Shown in pieces: positions 1-8,852 of a stretch of 64,000 nt of DNA (within the stretch, counting starts at the first letter, position 1; every line of letters starts with the position of its first letter). The notes under the pieces are model-generated. The model made no database searches. It was not told where the DNA came from and saw only the letters and a list, made by a program, of their open reading frames with translations. The translations under genes were made by a program, and so were the position numbers. This DNA is from Amycolatopsis circi. GTDB lineage: Bacteria; Actinomycetota; Actinomycetes; Mycobacteriales; Pseudonocardiaceae. The stretch lies in contig NZ_PQIA01000014.1 in the NCBI RefSeq assembly GCF_003385235.1, forward strand, positions 1-64,000. The letters are read 5' to 3'.

Positions 1-1206
1 CACCGTGCTGTTCGTGACGAACGAAACCAGCTGGCTCCACCCGGGGAAGGGCAGGACGAAGAAGCAGCCGACGACGAACGCGAGGATCAGGCTGACCCAC
101 GGCACGCCCGCGGAGTTCACCTTCGCGAGCCCGGACGGCTCGTTTCCGTTGCGCACCATGGCATACGAGATACGCGCGGTGACGCCGGTGTAGATCAGGC
201 CGGTGTCGCCGGGCGAGATGATCGCGTCGGCGTACAGCACCGCGGCGAGCCAGCCGATGCCGAGCACCCCGGCGATCGCGGCGAGCGGGCCGAACGTGGC
301 CAGCACGTCGCTGCCGGTGGTGAAGTTCGCGCCGACGTGCGCCCAGCCTTGTTTGGCGATCGCGTCCGACGGGACCGCGCCGATGAACGCGATCTGCAGC
401 AGCACGTACAGGATCCCGGTGAGCACGACCGAACCGATGAGCGTGAGCGGCACGTTGCGTTTCGGGTTGGCGGTCTCCCCCGCCAGCTCGACGCCTTGCC
501 GGAACCCGAAGAACGAGAACGCGATGCCGGCGCTCGCGACCGCGGAGAAGATCCCGTGCGTCCCGTACGGGGCGAACCCGCCGAAGCCGGTGAAATGGCC
601 GGTGTTGAAGGCGGTCACCAGGAACACCACGATCACCAGCGCGATGACGGCGAGCTTCCACCACACGAGCACGTTGTTGATCCGGGAGAACCAGCGCACG
701 CCGAAGAAGTTGACCAGCACGAAGAACGCCAGCAGCGCGACCGAGATGCCGGTGCCCGCCGGGGTGAGCACGGCGTTGCGGTCCGCGTCGAGCCTTTCCA
801 GCCAGGGCACGTAGTTCGTGGCGTACTGGACTACCGCGAGCACCTCGATCGGCGACACCGCGGCCGCCGCGATCCAGGTGACCCAGCCCATCGAGAAGCT
901 CGCGAACGACCCGAACGAATAGTGCGGGAACCGCGCGACGCCGCCCGAATGCGGGAACATCGTGCCCAATTCCGCGTAGGTCATCCCGATCAGGACGAAC
1001 ATGACCGCGCCGATCCCCCACGACACGATCGCCGCGGGCCCGGCGAGCTGCGCCGCCTTGAGCGCGCCGAAGAGCCAGCCTGACCCGATGATCGATCCCA
1101 CCGCGGTGAACAGCAGCCCGATCGGGCCGAAATGCTTCTTGAGCCGTTTGTCGTCCCCCGCGACGACCGCGGGGGACGGCTGTTCGGTCGTTCCGGCTGT
1201 GTCCAT
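1..1206 (-). CDS. APC-family amino acid permease (3' end outside window)
   Basis: Inner-membrane amino acid transporter of the APC superfamily, presumably a cation-coupled importer. The frame stays open from the ATG at 1206 to the window edge (402 codons), so the C-terminus is missing. The N-terminal part shows the family's opening glycine-rich helix (GLLFTAVGSIIGSGWLFG, about residues 26-43), followed by GxxxPHSGGVARF and many hydrophobic helices. SFFGFRQGVELAGE is the usual helix 6 signature. The start is supported by AGGAGG about 7 nt upstream. The substrate cannot be told from sequence alone. The gene stands apart from the dehydrogenase operon to its right. Confidence 0.88.
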   Translation of the reverse strand, partial: MDTAGTTEQPSPAVVAGDDKRLKKHFGPIGLLFTAVGSIIGSGWLFGALKAAQLAGPAAIVSWGIGAVMFVLIGMTYAELGTMFPHSGGVARFPHYSFGSFASFSMGWVTWIAAAAVSPIEVLAVVQYATNYVPWLERLDADRNAVLTPAGTGISVALLAFFVLVNFFGVRWFSRINNVLVWWKLAVIALVIVVFLVTAFNTGHFTGFGGFAPYGTHGIFSAVASAGIAFSFFGFRQGVELAGETANPKRNVPLTLIGSVVLTGILYVLLQIAFIGAVPSDAIAKQGWAHVGANFTTGSDVLATFGPLAAIAGVLGIGWLAAVLYADAIISPGDTGLIYTGVTARISYAMVRNGNEPSGLAKVNSAGVPWVSLILAFVVGCFFVLPFPGWSQLVSFVTNSTV

Positions 1207-1335
1207 GGCGCGGCCTCCTGCCGGGTCGGCGGTCCGCTTCCACTGTCCTCCCGCGGCGGCGCGCGCAGAATAAGCGGACATAAGATCGTTACCTTGTGCA
1301 CCATTCGGCGCCGAGCCGCGATCCTGCTCGGTCCG

Positions 1336-1352
1336 CCGTTGCCGCACAACGG
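1336..1352. terminator. Short hairpin, family D copy 1
   Basis: CCGTTG/CAACGG arms flank a 5-nt loop. It lies just past the 3' end of the leftward dehydrogenase operon. The same 17-mer recurs at 21008-21024 just past the monooxygenase gene. No long T-run is present, so a terminator role is inferred from position. Confidence 0.45.
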
Positions 1353-1394
1353 TATTCGCGAGTTATGTCCGACATTGCCGGTTCCCGCCCCGGA

Positions 1395-2570
1395 CTACCA
1401 GGTTGCGCGGAGTATCCCGGTCACGTCCGCCGCCGAGACCTCGCGCGGGGTGTTCGCCAGCACGCCGTCCGCCAGGGTGTCGGCCACCAGGTCCGGCAGA
1501 TCTCCTTCGCCGATGCCGAATTCGCGCAGCCGGCCGGACAGTTCGACGTCCGCGACCAGCCGTTCGATCGCCGCGATCGCCGCATCGGCGTTGTGCGCCA
1601 GCGATTCCCGGGCATCGGCGACGCCCAGCGGTTCCGCCAAGCGCGCCAAGCGTTCCTCCCGCACCGCGCGGTTGAACCGCAGGCATTCGCCGAGCACCAG
1701 AGCCAAAGCCTGGCCGTGCGGCAGGTCGAACCGGCCGCCCAGCGAGTGTCCGACGCCGTGCACCACGCCAAGTCCGGTAGTCCGCATCGCCAGGCCTGCC
1801 GTGTGTGCGGCGAGCATCAGGTTCGCTCGCGCCGTCAGGTCGCCGCCGTCGGAAACCGCGCGACGCAGATTCTCCGCGACCAAGCGGACTGCTTGCAGGT
1901 CCAGACCATCAGCCCAGGGATTCGGCCGCGCGGAGAGAAACGACTCCACCGCATGGGTCAAGCAGTCGATTCCGGCGGCGGCGGTCGCGCGAGGCGGCAG
2001 GCTCAACGTCAACGCCGGGTCGAGAAGTGCGTGCCGGGCAAGGCAAGCCGGGCCGCCCAGGTAGCACTTGCGCTGCTGCCGCGGATCGGTGATGACGCCG
2101 AGGTCGTTGCACTCCGACCCGGTGCCGGACGTGGTCGGGATCGCCACGATCGGCAACGCGGGCACGAGATCCGCTGATTCCTCGGTGCTCCAGCTCAATT
2201 CCGTGGCCGGACGTTCGTTGACGGCGGCGAGCGCGATCGCCTTCGCAGCGTCCAAAGCGGACCCGCCGCCCAGCGAAACCACCGCCTCAGCACCGGCGGC
2301 ACGCACGAACGCACCGCCCGCGTCGACGTCGTCGGTGGTCGGATTCGGGTGCACGTCGGAGAAAACCTCGACTGCCAACCCGTCCTGCCGCAGCAACTGG
2401 GATGTCTTCTCTGGCAACGGGGTCGCGACCAGCCCGCGGTCGCTGACCAGCACGACCTTACGCGCGCCGGTCGTCCGGACCAGTCGCGGCAGCTGTTCGA
2501 CCGCACCGGCGGCAAAAGTGGCGGCCGGATAGGGGCCGATCTCGATGGCCGGGATTTGCGTCTCTGTCAT
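1395..2570 (-). CDS. Iron-containing alcohol dehydrogenase / maleylacetate reductase family
   Basis: NAD(P)-dependent group III alcohol dehydrogenase of 391 aa, the usual length. Visible signatures are the nucleotide-binding GGGSALDAAKAIAL (about residue 95), PTTSGTGSECNDLGVI, and the metal-binding segment DCLTHAVESFLS with HGVGHSLGG and DLPHGQ supplying further His ligands. The ATG is preceded by GGAGGAA and overlaps the stop of the upstream enolase-superfamily gene in ATGA, so the two should be translationally coupled. The partner suggests a route that dehydrates or isomerises a hydroxy or sugar acid and then reduces or oxidises the carbonyl product. The exact substrate is unknown; lactaldehyde-type and maleylacetate-type enzymes are both possible. 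Confidence 0.87.
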   Translation of the reverse strand: MTETQIPAIEIGPYPAATFAAGAVEQLPRLVRTTGARKVVLVSDRGLVATPLPEKTSQLLRQDGLAVEVFSDVHPNPTTDDVDAGGAFVRAAGAEAVVSLGGGSALDAAKAIALAAVNERPATELSWSTEESADLVPALPIVAIPTTSGTGSECNDLGVITDPRQQRKCYLGGPACLARHALLDPALTLSLPPRATAAAGIDCLTHAVESFLSARPNPWADGLDLQAVRLVAENLRRAVSDGGDLTARANLMLAAHTAGLAMRTTGLGVVHGVGHSLGGRFDLPHGQALALVLGECLRFNRAVREERLARLAEPLGVADARESLAHNADAAIAAIERLVADVELSGRLREFGIGEGDLPDLVADTLADGVLANTPREVSAADVTGILRATW

Positions 2571-3667
2571 GGCTTCCTCCCGAACCGTTCCTCGTCGACA
2601 GCGACGCCCAGCCCCGGCACGGACGGCACGTGCAGCAGGCCGTCCGCATCGATGTCCAGCGGGGCGGAAAGCAGGAAATCGCGCCGCTCGGGCGTCCAAA
2701 CCGGTGGGTCGTAAGGGAATTCGAGGTACGGTCCCCCGCCGACGCCCGCGGTCACGTGCAGGTTCGCGAGCAGGCCGAGACCGTTCGACCAGGTGTGCGG
2801 CGTGAAGAGGCGATTGCGCGCCAGCACCAGCTCGGCGAGAGTCCGGGCGCGCAGCATTCCGGCGGCGAGCGCGACGTCGGGCTGATAGACGTCGAGGGCG
2901 TCGGACTCCACCAGGTCCAGCAGTTCGCGGAAGGTCCGGACCATTTCTCCCCCGGCGACGCGGATCCCGGTGTCCCGCACCGCGCGCAGGCCGGGCCGGT
3001 CGTCCAGCGGCAGCGGTTCTTCGAGCCAGAACACGTCCAGTTCGCGCAGCGCCTCCGCGAACCGCCGGACCGCCGCCGGGTCGAGCGAAGGCCGCACGTC
3101 GCCGGGCATGCGCCACGCCTGGTTCAGGTCGACCATGAGCGTCATCTCCGGCCCGACCGCGTCCCGGACCGCGCGCATAGTGCGGATTCCGCCAGCGAAA
3201 TCGTCGGCGGCCAGCCGGATCTTCGCCGCCTGGAACCCGCGCTCGCGGATCCCGGCCATGACCTCGGCCCGCTGCTCCGCGGGCAGGATCCGGCCGGTCG
3301 ACGCATACGCCGGGATCGCGTCCGCGGCACCGCCGAACAGCGTCGCGACCGGGACGTCGAGCACCTTCCCGATGACGTCCCACAGCGCGATCTCCAACGG
3401 CCAGTAGCGCCCGGCGTGGAACGCGATCGTCTCGAGCGCTCGCACGTGTCGACTGATGGCCATCGGATCCTGACCGAGGAACAGCTCCGCGTACGGCTCG
3501 AAACCGGCCATCATGTCGCCGGAGCCGTAGCCGACCACGCCTTCGTCGGTGACGACCTTGACCACCGTCGCGTCGAAGCGCGTGCGCGGAACCGGATCCC
3601 ACGCGGCGTCGAACGGCGGATCGAGCGGCAGCGTCCCGGGCAGCAGCTGGATGTCGGCGATCTTCAC
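2567..3667 (-). CDS. Mandelate racemase/muconate lactonizing enzyme family protein
   Basis: Enolase-superfamily enzyme of 366 aa that should abstract the alpha proton of a carboxylate, using Mg2+. The N-terminal capping domain (VKVVTDEGVVGYGSGD) is followed by the barrel motifs: AAKIRLAADDF with the K-x-R base segment, MVDLNQAW and WLEEPLPLDD as metal ligands, and TPHTWSNG, whose His resembles the second base of the mandelate racemase subgroup. I chose GTG 3667 because family proteins begin just before this VKIADIQ strand; the ribosome site is weak. It is first in a two-gene operon and divergent from an IclR regulator 58 bp away, the likely controller. Acid-sugar dehydratase is the main alternative function. 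Confidence 0.85.
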   Translation of the reverse strand: MKIADIQLLPGTLPLDPPFDAAWDPVPRTRFDATVVKVVTDEGVVGYGSGDMMAGFEPYAELFLGQDPMAISRHVRALETIAFHAGRYWPLEIALWDVIGKVLDVPVATLFGGAADAIPAYASTGRILPAEQRAEVMAGIRERGFQAAKIRLAADDFAGGIRTMRAVRDAVGPEMTLMVDLNQAWRMPGDVRPSLDPAAVRRFAEALRELDVFWLEEPLPLDDRPGLRAVRDTGIRVAGGEMVRTFRELLDLVESDALDVYQPDVALAAGMLRARTLAELVLARNRLFTPHTWSNGLGLLANLHVTAGVGGGPYLEFPYDPPVWTPERRDFLLSAPLDIDADGLLHVPSVPGLGVAVDEERFGRKP

Positions 3668-3725
3668 TCTTCGGACGGTAACCGCGGATTGACTGCTGCC
3701 CAATCGTTGTTGCACAGTCCTCAAC

Positions 3726-4526
3726 ATGGCGAACCAGCGCACGTACGGCTCGGGGCTGGTCCGCGACGTCGACCTGCTCGAAGTCCTCGCACTGCCGGAG
3801 GCACGGGACGGACTCGGCGTGTCCCGCGTCGCCGAACTGTCCGGCCGCGACAAGGCGCAGGTCTCGCGCGCCCTCGCGACGCTCGCCGACGCCGGTCTGG
3901 TCTCGCGCGACGAACACACCCGCGCGTACCGGCCGGGCTGGCGGTTGTTCGCGCTGGCCACGCACGCCACCGAAACGCATCTCGCGCACCTCGCCGCGCC
4001 ATTTCTGCGCACGATCGTGGCGCGGCTGAACGAAACGACGCATTTGTGCGTCCTGCGCGCCGGCCAGGTGTTCACCCTCCGGAGCGAACTCGCGTCCCAC
4101 GCTTTTCGCGGACTCGGCTGGGAAGGCGTCGGTGTCGACCCGTTCTCGACCTCACCCGGACGGGTGTTATTGAGCGAATGGGACGAGGAAACCGTCGGGC
4201 AATGGTGGCGGACCTTCGCCGGCGCCGCCGCGCATCCGCTCCCCGATCTCCCCGGCCCCGCCGAGGAGCCGCCGCCGCTCACGCTCGACCAGCTGGCCGC
4301 GAAGCTGGCGGGGATCCGGAAACGCGGCTACGAAACCGTTGACGAGGAGTTCGAGCCCGGGCTGGTCGGCGTGTCCGCGCCGGTGTACGGCTTCCGCGGC
4401 GACATCGTCGCGGCGGTCAACGTGTCCGCGCCGAAATCGCGCCTCGGCGGGCGGCTTCCCGCGGCGGGCCGATTCACCCGCACCGTGGCCGACCGGATTT
4501 CCGCCGCACTCGGCGCCCCTCGCTGA
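3726..4526 (+). CDS. IclR-family transcriptional regulator
   Basis: DNA-binding regulator of 266 aa. An N-terminal winged helix-turn-helix (about residues 10-65, with VSRVAELSGRDKAQVSRALA) is followed by the IclR effector domain, with SPGRVLLSEWDEE and the closing VSAPVYGFRGDIVAAVNVSAP typical of the family. It is divergent from the enolase/alcohol dehydrogenase operon with only 58 bp between starts, the standard arrangement for local control by a pathway metabolite. The ATG 3726 start gives a normal family N-terminus; no strong ribosome site is seen, so the message may be short-leadered. Confidence 0.88.
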   Translation: MANQRTYGSGLVRDVDLLEVLALPEARDGLGVSRVAELSGRDKAQVSRALATLADAGLVSRDEHTRAYRPGWRLFALATHATETHLAHLAAPFLRTIVARLNETTHLCVLRAGQVFTLRSELASHAFRGLGWEGVGVDPFSTSPGRVLLSEWDEETVGQWWRTFAGAAAHPLPDLPGPAEEPPPLTLDQLAAKLAGIRKRGYETVDEEFEPGLVGVSAPVYGFRGDIVAAVNVSAPKSRLGGRLPAAGRFTRTVADRISAALGAPR

Positions 4527-4599
4527 ACCGCGGTCTGCGCTGCCCCGCACCGTTCATTTATGCTTCGCCAAATCGTCGTTTCCCCGGCAGGTGGTCGCC

Positions 4600-5046
4600 A
4601 TGTACGAAATCCCGCCCACTGCGGCGATGCAACGCTGGTCGGTCTCGGTCGACGGGACCAGCGCGATCTTCGCCTGCGCGCCGTGGCTCGAGGACCACAC
4701 CGCGGACCGAGTGCTGCCGCGCGTGTGGCCAGGCCGCGGACTGGGCGTCAGCGACACCGACGCCGCCGGTTTCGCCGCTGCGATCGCCGAGACGATGAAG
4801 GCCCCGAGCTACTGGATCGCCAGCCACGCCGCCGCGCGCGCCTGGCAGGACCAGCCCTGGTCCCCCGCCCGCCGCGACCACGACGACGGGTTCGTCTACT
4901 TCGCCGGACCATGCGGGGACGCGGGTGTTGCGGTGGGCTACCGACCGGCTTATCACCTGCCGCTCGCTCTCCGCGACCTGCGCGGACTGCGGATCCGGCT
5001 CGCGGCCTACCTCCGCGGGGCACGGGTAAGAGCTCGTGAGTGCTGA
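4600..5046 (+). CDS. Conserved-looking small protein of unknown function
   Basis: A 148-aa soluble protein I do not recognise. It is rich in Trp and charged residues, with no signal peptide or membrane segment. The start has GGCAGGTGG upstream. Its last five codons (RAREC) and stop lie inside the inverted repeat at 5032-5079, so the repeat has become part of the coding end. G+C at third positions is high and codon use matches the neighbours, which supports a real gene. It is convergent with the acyl-CoA dehydrogenase operon. Confidence 0.6.
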   Translation: MYEIPPTAAMQRWSVSVDGTSAIFACAPWLEDHTADRVLPRVWPGRGLGVSDTDAAGFAAAIAETMKAPSYWIASHAAARAWQDQPWSPARRDHDDGFVYFAGPCGDAGVAVGYRPAYHLPLALRDLRGLRIRLAAYLRGARVRAREC

Positions 5047-5079
5047 TGCCGGTTAGAACCGGGACAGCCACTCACGAGC
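5032..5079. repeat. Inverted repeat family B, copy 1
   Basis: A 48-bp imperfect palindrome: outer arms GCTCGTGAGTG/CACTCACGAGC and inner CCGGTT/AACCGG. It lies between two convergent genes and covers the stop codon of the left one. Copies occur at 24950-24993 and 55695-55740. It is likely a bidirectional terminator. Confidence 0.8.
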
Positions 5080-5086
5080 CCCCCAC

Positions 5087-6205
5087 TCAAGCCGACAACC
5101 CGAACTCCTGCCGCGCGATCAACCCCCGCATCACCTCGGTAGTGCCGCCGCCGATCGTCTCCAGGATCGACTGCCGCCACAGAAACTCCGTATCCGTCCC
5201 CGCGACCACCGCCTCCGCCCCGCCGAACTCCATCCCGGCGCGGGCGATGTCCTGGGCCAGCACCGTGCCCGCCAGCTTGTGATACGCCGCCGGGACCGCG
5301 GCCGGTTCTCCCCGGATCACCTCGCCCAGCAGGGCCAGCGCAAGCGCATCGACCTCGGCTAGCCGGACAGACAGCTCACCCACGCGCCGCCGCACCACCG
5401 GATCTTCGGCGACTCCGGCCGAGTCCAGCGCAGCCATCAGGTCGTGCAAGTCCCGACGCAACCGTTTGGGCGGAAACTGCACGTGCCGCTCCACCGCGAG
5501 CGCCGACGCGACGACCTGCCAGCCCTCGTTCTCCGCACCCACCCGATCAGCGACCGGGACCCGCACGCCGTCGAACCGGACCTCGTTCAGCCGTCCGCCG
5601 TCCAGGGTCGGGATCGGCGACACGGTGATCCCGGGACTGTCCAGCGGAACGATCAGCACGCTCAGCCCGCGCGAACGGCTATCCGGCGCCCCGGTCCGGC
5701 ACAGCAGCCAAATGCGGTCCGACCAGTGCGCGTTAGACGTCCAGCACTTCGCCCCGTCGACCACGTAATGGTCGCCCACGCGCCGAGCCTTCGTGCGCAC
5801 CGCGGCGAGGTCCGAGCCCGCGTCCGGTTCGGAGTAGCCGAGGCAGAAGTTCAGCCGACCGCGTCGCAGGTCGGCGAGGTATCGCTCGCGCTGCTCGTCG
5901 GTGCCGTGCGTCATCAGGGCCTTGGCCACGAGACCCGGGCCCATCGGCGGGCGCGCTACCCGTGCGTAGGCCATCTCGTCCCAGAGGATGAACTCGTAAG
6001 CAGGCGACCGTCCGCCGCCGCCGAACTCGACCGGCCACGACAGCGACAGCCAGCCCCGGTCGCCCAGCGCGCGGTAGACCCGGCGGACGCCGTCGGCGGT
6101 GTTCTTGCCGCGGTGGAAGTACCCGTCGGTGTCCCGGTACTCCCAGAGGAACTCGAGAACCTCCGCCCGGAACGCCTCTTCCTCAGCGGTGAAGCCGAAA
6201 TCCAT
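5087..6205 (-). CDS. Acyl-CoA dehydrogenase family protein (long type)
   Basis: FAD-dependent alpha,beta-dehydrogenation of an acyl-CoA thioester; 372 aa. The N-terminal helical domain is followed by the beta-domain FCLGYSEPDAGSDLAAVRTKA (flavin contact) and YVVDGAKCWTSNAHWSDR. The C-terminal helical domain ends in ETIGGGTTEVMRGLIA, the cofactor-contacting end of the family. It is the last of five genes on the minus strand, with a 1-bp gap to the hydratase upstream. Steroid-type dehydrogenases often work as heterotetramers of unlike subunits, and the operon holds two long and two short paralogues, so mixed complexes are plausible. The substrate is unknown. Confidence 0.88.
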   Translation of the reverse strand: MDFGFTAEEEAFRAEVLEFLWEYRDTDGYFHRGKNTADGVRRVYRALGDRGWLSLSWPVEFGGGGRSPAYEFILWDEMAYARVARPPMGPGLVAKALMTHGTDEQRERYLADLRRGRLNFCLGYSEPDAGSDLAAVRTKARRVGDHYVVDGAKCWTSNAHWSDRIWLLCRTGAPDSRSRGLSVLIVPLDSPGITVSPIPTLDGGRLNEVRFDGVRVPVADRVGAENEGWQVVASALAVERHVQFPPKRLRRDLHDLMAALDSAGVAEDPVVRRRVGELSVRLAEVDALALALLGEVIRGEPAAVPAAYHKLAGTVLAQDIARAGMEFGGAEAVVAGTDTEFLWRQSILETIGGGTTEVMRGLIARQEFGLSA

Positions 6206-6206
6206 C

Positions 6207-7004
6207 TCATTGCTCCCCGGTTGTCCAGTTAGGCTCGCGGCCCTCGGCGAACGCGCGCGGACCTTCCTTCGCGTCCGGGTGGGCCCAGTGCATGCGCAGC
6301 AGCGACCAGCCGTACTCGCACGCCTGCCCGTATCCCATCTCCAGCGAATTCCAGACCGCCTGCTTCGACAGCGACACCGCCTGCGGCGAGTTCCGCGCGA
6401 TCAACTGGGCCATTTCCTCGGCGTCGGCCATCAGATCCTCCGAAGTGGACAGTTCGTCGACGAGCCCGAGCTGGTACGCGCGCTGAGCGGGCATCCGGTA
6501 GCTCTTGCCCATCAGCGTCATCCGGAGCGCCGAGCCGAGCGGAAGCCGTTTCGCCAGCCCGATGTTCTCCATCGCGCCGACGAGACCGACGTTCACGTGC
6601 GTGTCCATGAACGCCGCGTGATCGGCCGCGAGCACGATGTCCGCGTCGACCACGAAGTGCAGCCCGGCCCCGGCGACCAGCCCGTTGACCGCGCTGATCA
6701 CCGGTTTCCACACCCGGTTCTGCCGCGGCGACCAGAACACCTCGTCGGTCAGCGGCCCGTTCCCGGTGCTCATCCCGCCGCGCCCGGCGACCGCGTGCAC
6801 GTCGGCCCCGGTGCAGAAATGCCGCTCCCCCGCGCCGATCACGATCGCCGCGCGGATCCACGGGTCGTCGCGGACCTCGGCCCACATCTCGCGGATCACC
6901 GGCATCATCGACCCGGTCAGCGAGTTGCCCCGGTGCGGGCGGTTGAGCGTGAGGCAGGCGACGTGGTCGCGCTTTTCGAACAGCACCTCGGGCGCGTCGC
7001 TCAT
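6207..7004 (-). CDS. Enoyl-CoA hydratase/isomerase family protein
   Basis: Crotonase-fold protein of 265 aa that should hydrate or isomerise the enoyl-CoA made by the flanking dehydrogenases. LTLNRPHRGNSLTGSM, the oxyanion-hole segment GAGERHFCTGADV (about residue 62) and NGLVAGAGLHFVVDADI are clear. Where classical hydratases carry their first catalytic Glu, this one reads DTHVNVGLVGAMEN. By eye only the Glu of GAMEN remains, so it may be an isomerase, hydrolase or lyase variant rather than a hydratase. The start overlaps the stop of the upstream dehydrogenase by 4 bp (ATGA). Confidence 0.86.
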   Translation of the reverse strand: MSDAPEVLFEKRDHVACLTLNRPHRGNSLTGSMMPVIREMWAEVRDDPWIRAAIVIGAGERHFCTGADVHAVAGRGGMSTGNGPLTDEVFWSPRQNRVWKPVISAVNGLVAGAGLHFVVDADIVLAADHAAFMDTHVNVGLVGAMENIGLAKRLPLGSALRMTLMGKSYRMPAQRAYQLGLVDELSTSEDLMADAEEMAQLIARNSPQAVSLSKQAVWNSLEMGYGQACEYGWSLLRMHWAHPDAKEGPRAFAEGREPNWTTGEQ

Positions 7005-7933
7005 CGTTCCTGGCCTTTCCGGCGGTACTTCGCCGCTATCTTGTCCGCGCACCCCGGCCGCGATGCCTGGTGCCTGATCCGCTGCGAAAGCGGCCCGATC
7101 GGTCCCTCCACGGAATACCCGATCGCGCCGAGCGTCTGGTGCGCGACCTCCGCCGCCTCGACCGATGCCCGCCCTCCCGAACACCGCGCCGCGGCCGCCA
7201 GCGCGGTCCCGTCGGGATGTCCGTCGTCGAGCGCGAGCGCCGCCATCGTGGTGAGTTTCTCCGCCGCGGTAAGCGAAAGCCCGGCGTTCACGAGCGGATG
7301 TGCGACGGCCTGGAATGTCCCGATTGGACGTCCGAATTGGACTCTCGTACGCGCATGCTCGACAGCGAGGTCCAGCAACCGCCGTCCCGCACCGCTGAGA
7401 TAGGCGGCTGCCGCGATGTCCGAGAGCGCCGTCGCCGCCTCGACGCGTTCCAACGGCTGAATCCGGGTCAGCTCGACCCGGCCGCACTGCTCTCCGCCCA
7501 GCACCTCGACCGGTTCGACCGAACCAGCCTCGGCGAGCCAAGCCCCCGCGCCGCCGTCCGTTTCAACGAAAACACCCGCCACCGGAGCCCAAGGCAACAA
7601 AGGCGGCGCACCGACCGAGGCCACGCAATTCCCGTCCGCAACCTGAGCCGAAAGCTCTGGCGGCAGCGCATGGGTCGCGAACACCGTCGCCGCCACCGGA
7701 CCAGGCGCAGCAGCCCGGCCCAGCTCCGCGCAAGCAGCCGCGATGTCACCCGCCCCGCCGCCTTCGCCCGGCACCGCCAGCGAAAGCACTCCGAGCGAGG
7801 CCAGCCCGCGCCAGAACTCCGCCGGGAACGCACCGGAGCGCCACACCTCGTCCGGACAGTGCGTCCGGCAGAAACTCCGGACCACCTCGGCCAGCGCCCG
7901 CTGCTCTTCGGTGGGCGTCAACGCGACGCTCAT
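7001..7933 (-). CDS. Acyl-CoA dehydrogenase family protein (short type)
   Basis: A 310-aa acyl-CoA dehydrogenase-like subunit, about 70 aa shorter than the catalytic paralogues in this operon. The N-terminal helical domain (TPTEEQRALAEVVRSF) and C-terminal helical domain (ARTRVQFGRPIGTFQAVAH, then VAHQTLGAIGYSVEGPIG) are present. The middle flavin-contact strand motif YSEPDAGSDLA seen in the long type is absent. Known actinobacterial steroid dehydrogenases pair one active and one degenerate subunit; this looks like the degenerate partner. It overlaps both neighbours by 4 bp. Confidence 0.82.
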   Translation of the reverse strand: MSVALTPTEEQRALAEVVRSFCRTHCPDEVWRSGAFPAEFWRGLASLGVLSLAVPGEGGGAGDIAAACAELGRAAAPGPVAATVFATHALPPELSAQVADGNCVASVGAPPLLPWAPVAGVFVETDGGAGAWLAEAGSVEPVEVLGGEQCGRVELTRIQPLERVEAATALSDIAAAAYLSGAGRRLLDLAVEHARTRVQFGRPIGTFQAVAHPLVNAGLSLTAAEKLTTMAALALDDGHPDGTALAAAARCSGGRASVEAAEVAHQTLGAIGYSVEGPIGPLSQRIRHQASRPGCADKIAAKYRRKGQER

Positions 7934-8850
7934 GCCGTCGCCCAGCGTGCTTCGGCGGCGGCCCGGCTCGGCGTCCGCCAACTGCCCAGTTCCGCGCGCA
8001 GCACCTGCAACCGCAGCGTCCACAGGTGCAAGTCGTGTTCGGCGGTCAGCCCGATCGCGCCCATGATCTGGTGGGTTTCCCTGGTCACGCGGCCGAGCGC
8101 GGACATCGTGTGCGTCGCGGCGACCGCGGCGGCTTCGGCGGGCGCCCCGGCGAACGCGGCCTCGTAGACGAGCCAGCGCGCGCCTTCCACCAGCACGTTC
8201 ACCTCGGCCAGCCGGTGCTGCAGCGCCTGGAACGAGCCGAGCGAGCGGCGGAACACCTTGCGGTCCTTGGCGTAGGCGACCGCGATGCCGGCGGCTCGCC
8301 GCATCATGCCGACCGCCTCCGCGGACACGCCGACCCGCCACCAGTTCACCATTGTCTCCGCTGCCCCGGGAGCCAATTCCTCGCGACCAGCAGGAACCAC
8401 CCGGGCGAGCGGATAGCCGTAAGCCGACGGAACCCGTTCAGCCGCACCGGGATCGAGGTCAGCGGCGAAACACCGGTCGCCGTCGGCGAGCAGCATCCGC
8501 GTCGCCTCGCCGCCGTAGCGCACCGGACCCGGCTCGCCCGCCGCGAGCACCACCGGCCCGGCCGGGCGGTCGAGCCCCAGCGCAGGCAGCACCAGCAGGT
8601 GCGGCACCGCGCTCACCGCGCCGAGTTCCGCGGCGATCGCCTCTACCGCCAAGGTCGCGTCGAGCGGACCGGCGTCCTCCGCGGCGAACAGGTCGAGAAA
8701 ACCGTCGCGCCGCAACGCTTCTTCGAGGTTCCAGTCGTATTCGCCGCGAGCGGCCAGCTCACGGCTGCGTTCCGGTCCGGCGTGCCGGGCCAGCAGGGCG
8801 CCCAGCGCGTCGAGCACCGCGCGCTGGGTCGAGGTCGGTTCGAAATCCAC
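7930..8850 (-). CDS. Acyl-CoA dehydrogenase family protein (short type)
   Basis: A 306-aa paralogue of the preceding short subunit. DFEPTSTQRAVLDALGALLA forms the first helices, and DRKVFRRSLGSFQALQHRLAE with THQIMGAIGLTAEHDLHLW the C-terminal domain. As in its neighbour, the canonical middle-domain flavin motif is not visible. GTG 8850 starts 2 nt after the TAG of the long dehydrogenase upstream, which suggests paired expression and perhaps a heteromeric complex of the two. The stop overlaps the next start in ATGA. Confidence 0.82.
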   Translation of the reverse strand: MDFEPTSTQRAVLDALGALLARHAGPERSRELAARGEYDWNLEEALRRDGFLDLFAAEDAGPLDATLAVEAIAAELGAVSAVPHLLVLPALGLDRPAGPVVLAAGEPGPVRYGGEATRMLLADGDRCFAADLDPGAAERVPSAYGYPLARVVPAGREELAPGAAETMVNWWRVGVSAEAVGMMRRAAGIAVAYAKDRKVFRRSLGSFQALQHRLAEVNVLVEGARWLVYEAAFAGAPAEAAAVAATHTMSALGRVTRETHQIMGAIGLTAEHDLHLWTLRLQVLRAELGSWRTPSRAAAEARWATA

Positions 8851-8852
8851 GG

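Noticed and set aside
2571-4100. Long upstream extension of the alcohol dehydrogenase frame
   Set aside because: The frame continues upstream without stops but reads as Arg-rich nonsense across the enolase-superfamily gene. The ATG with GGAGGAA at 2570 is the clear start.
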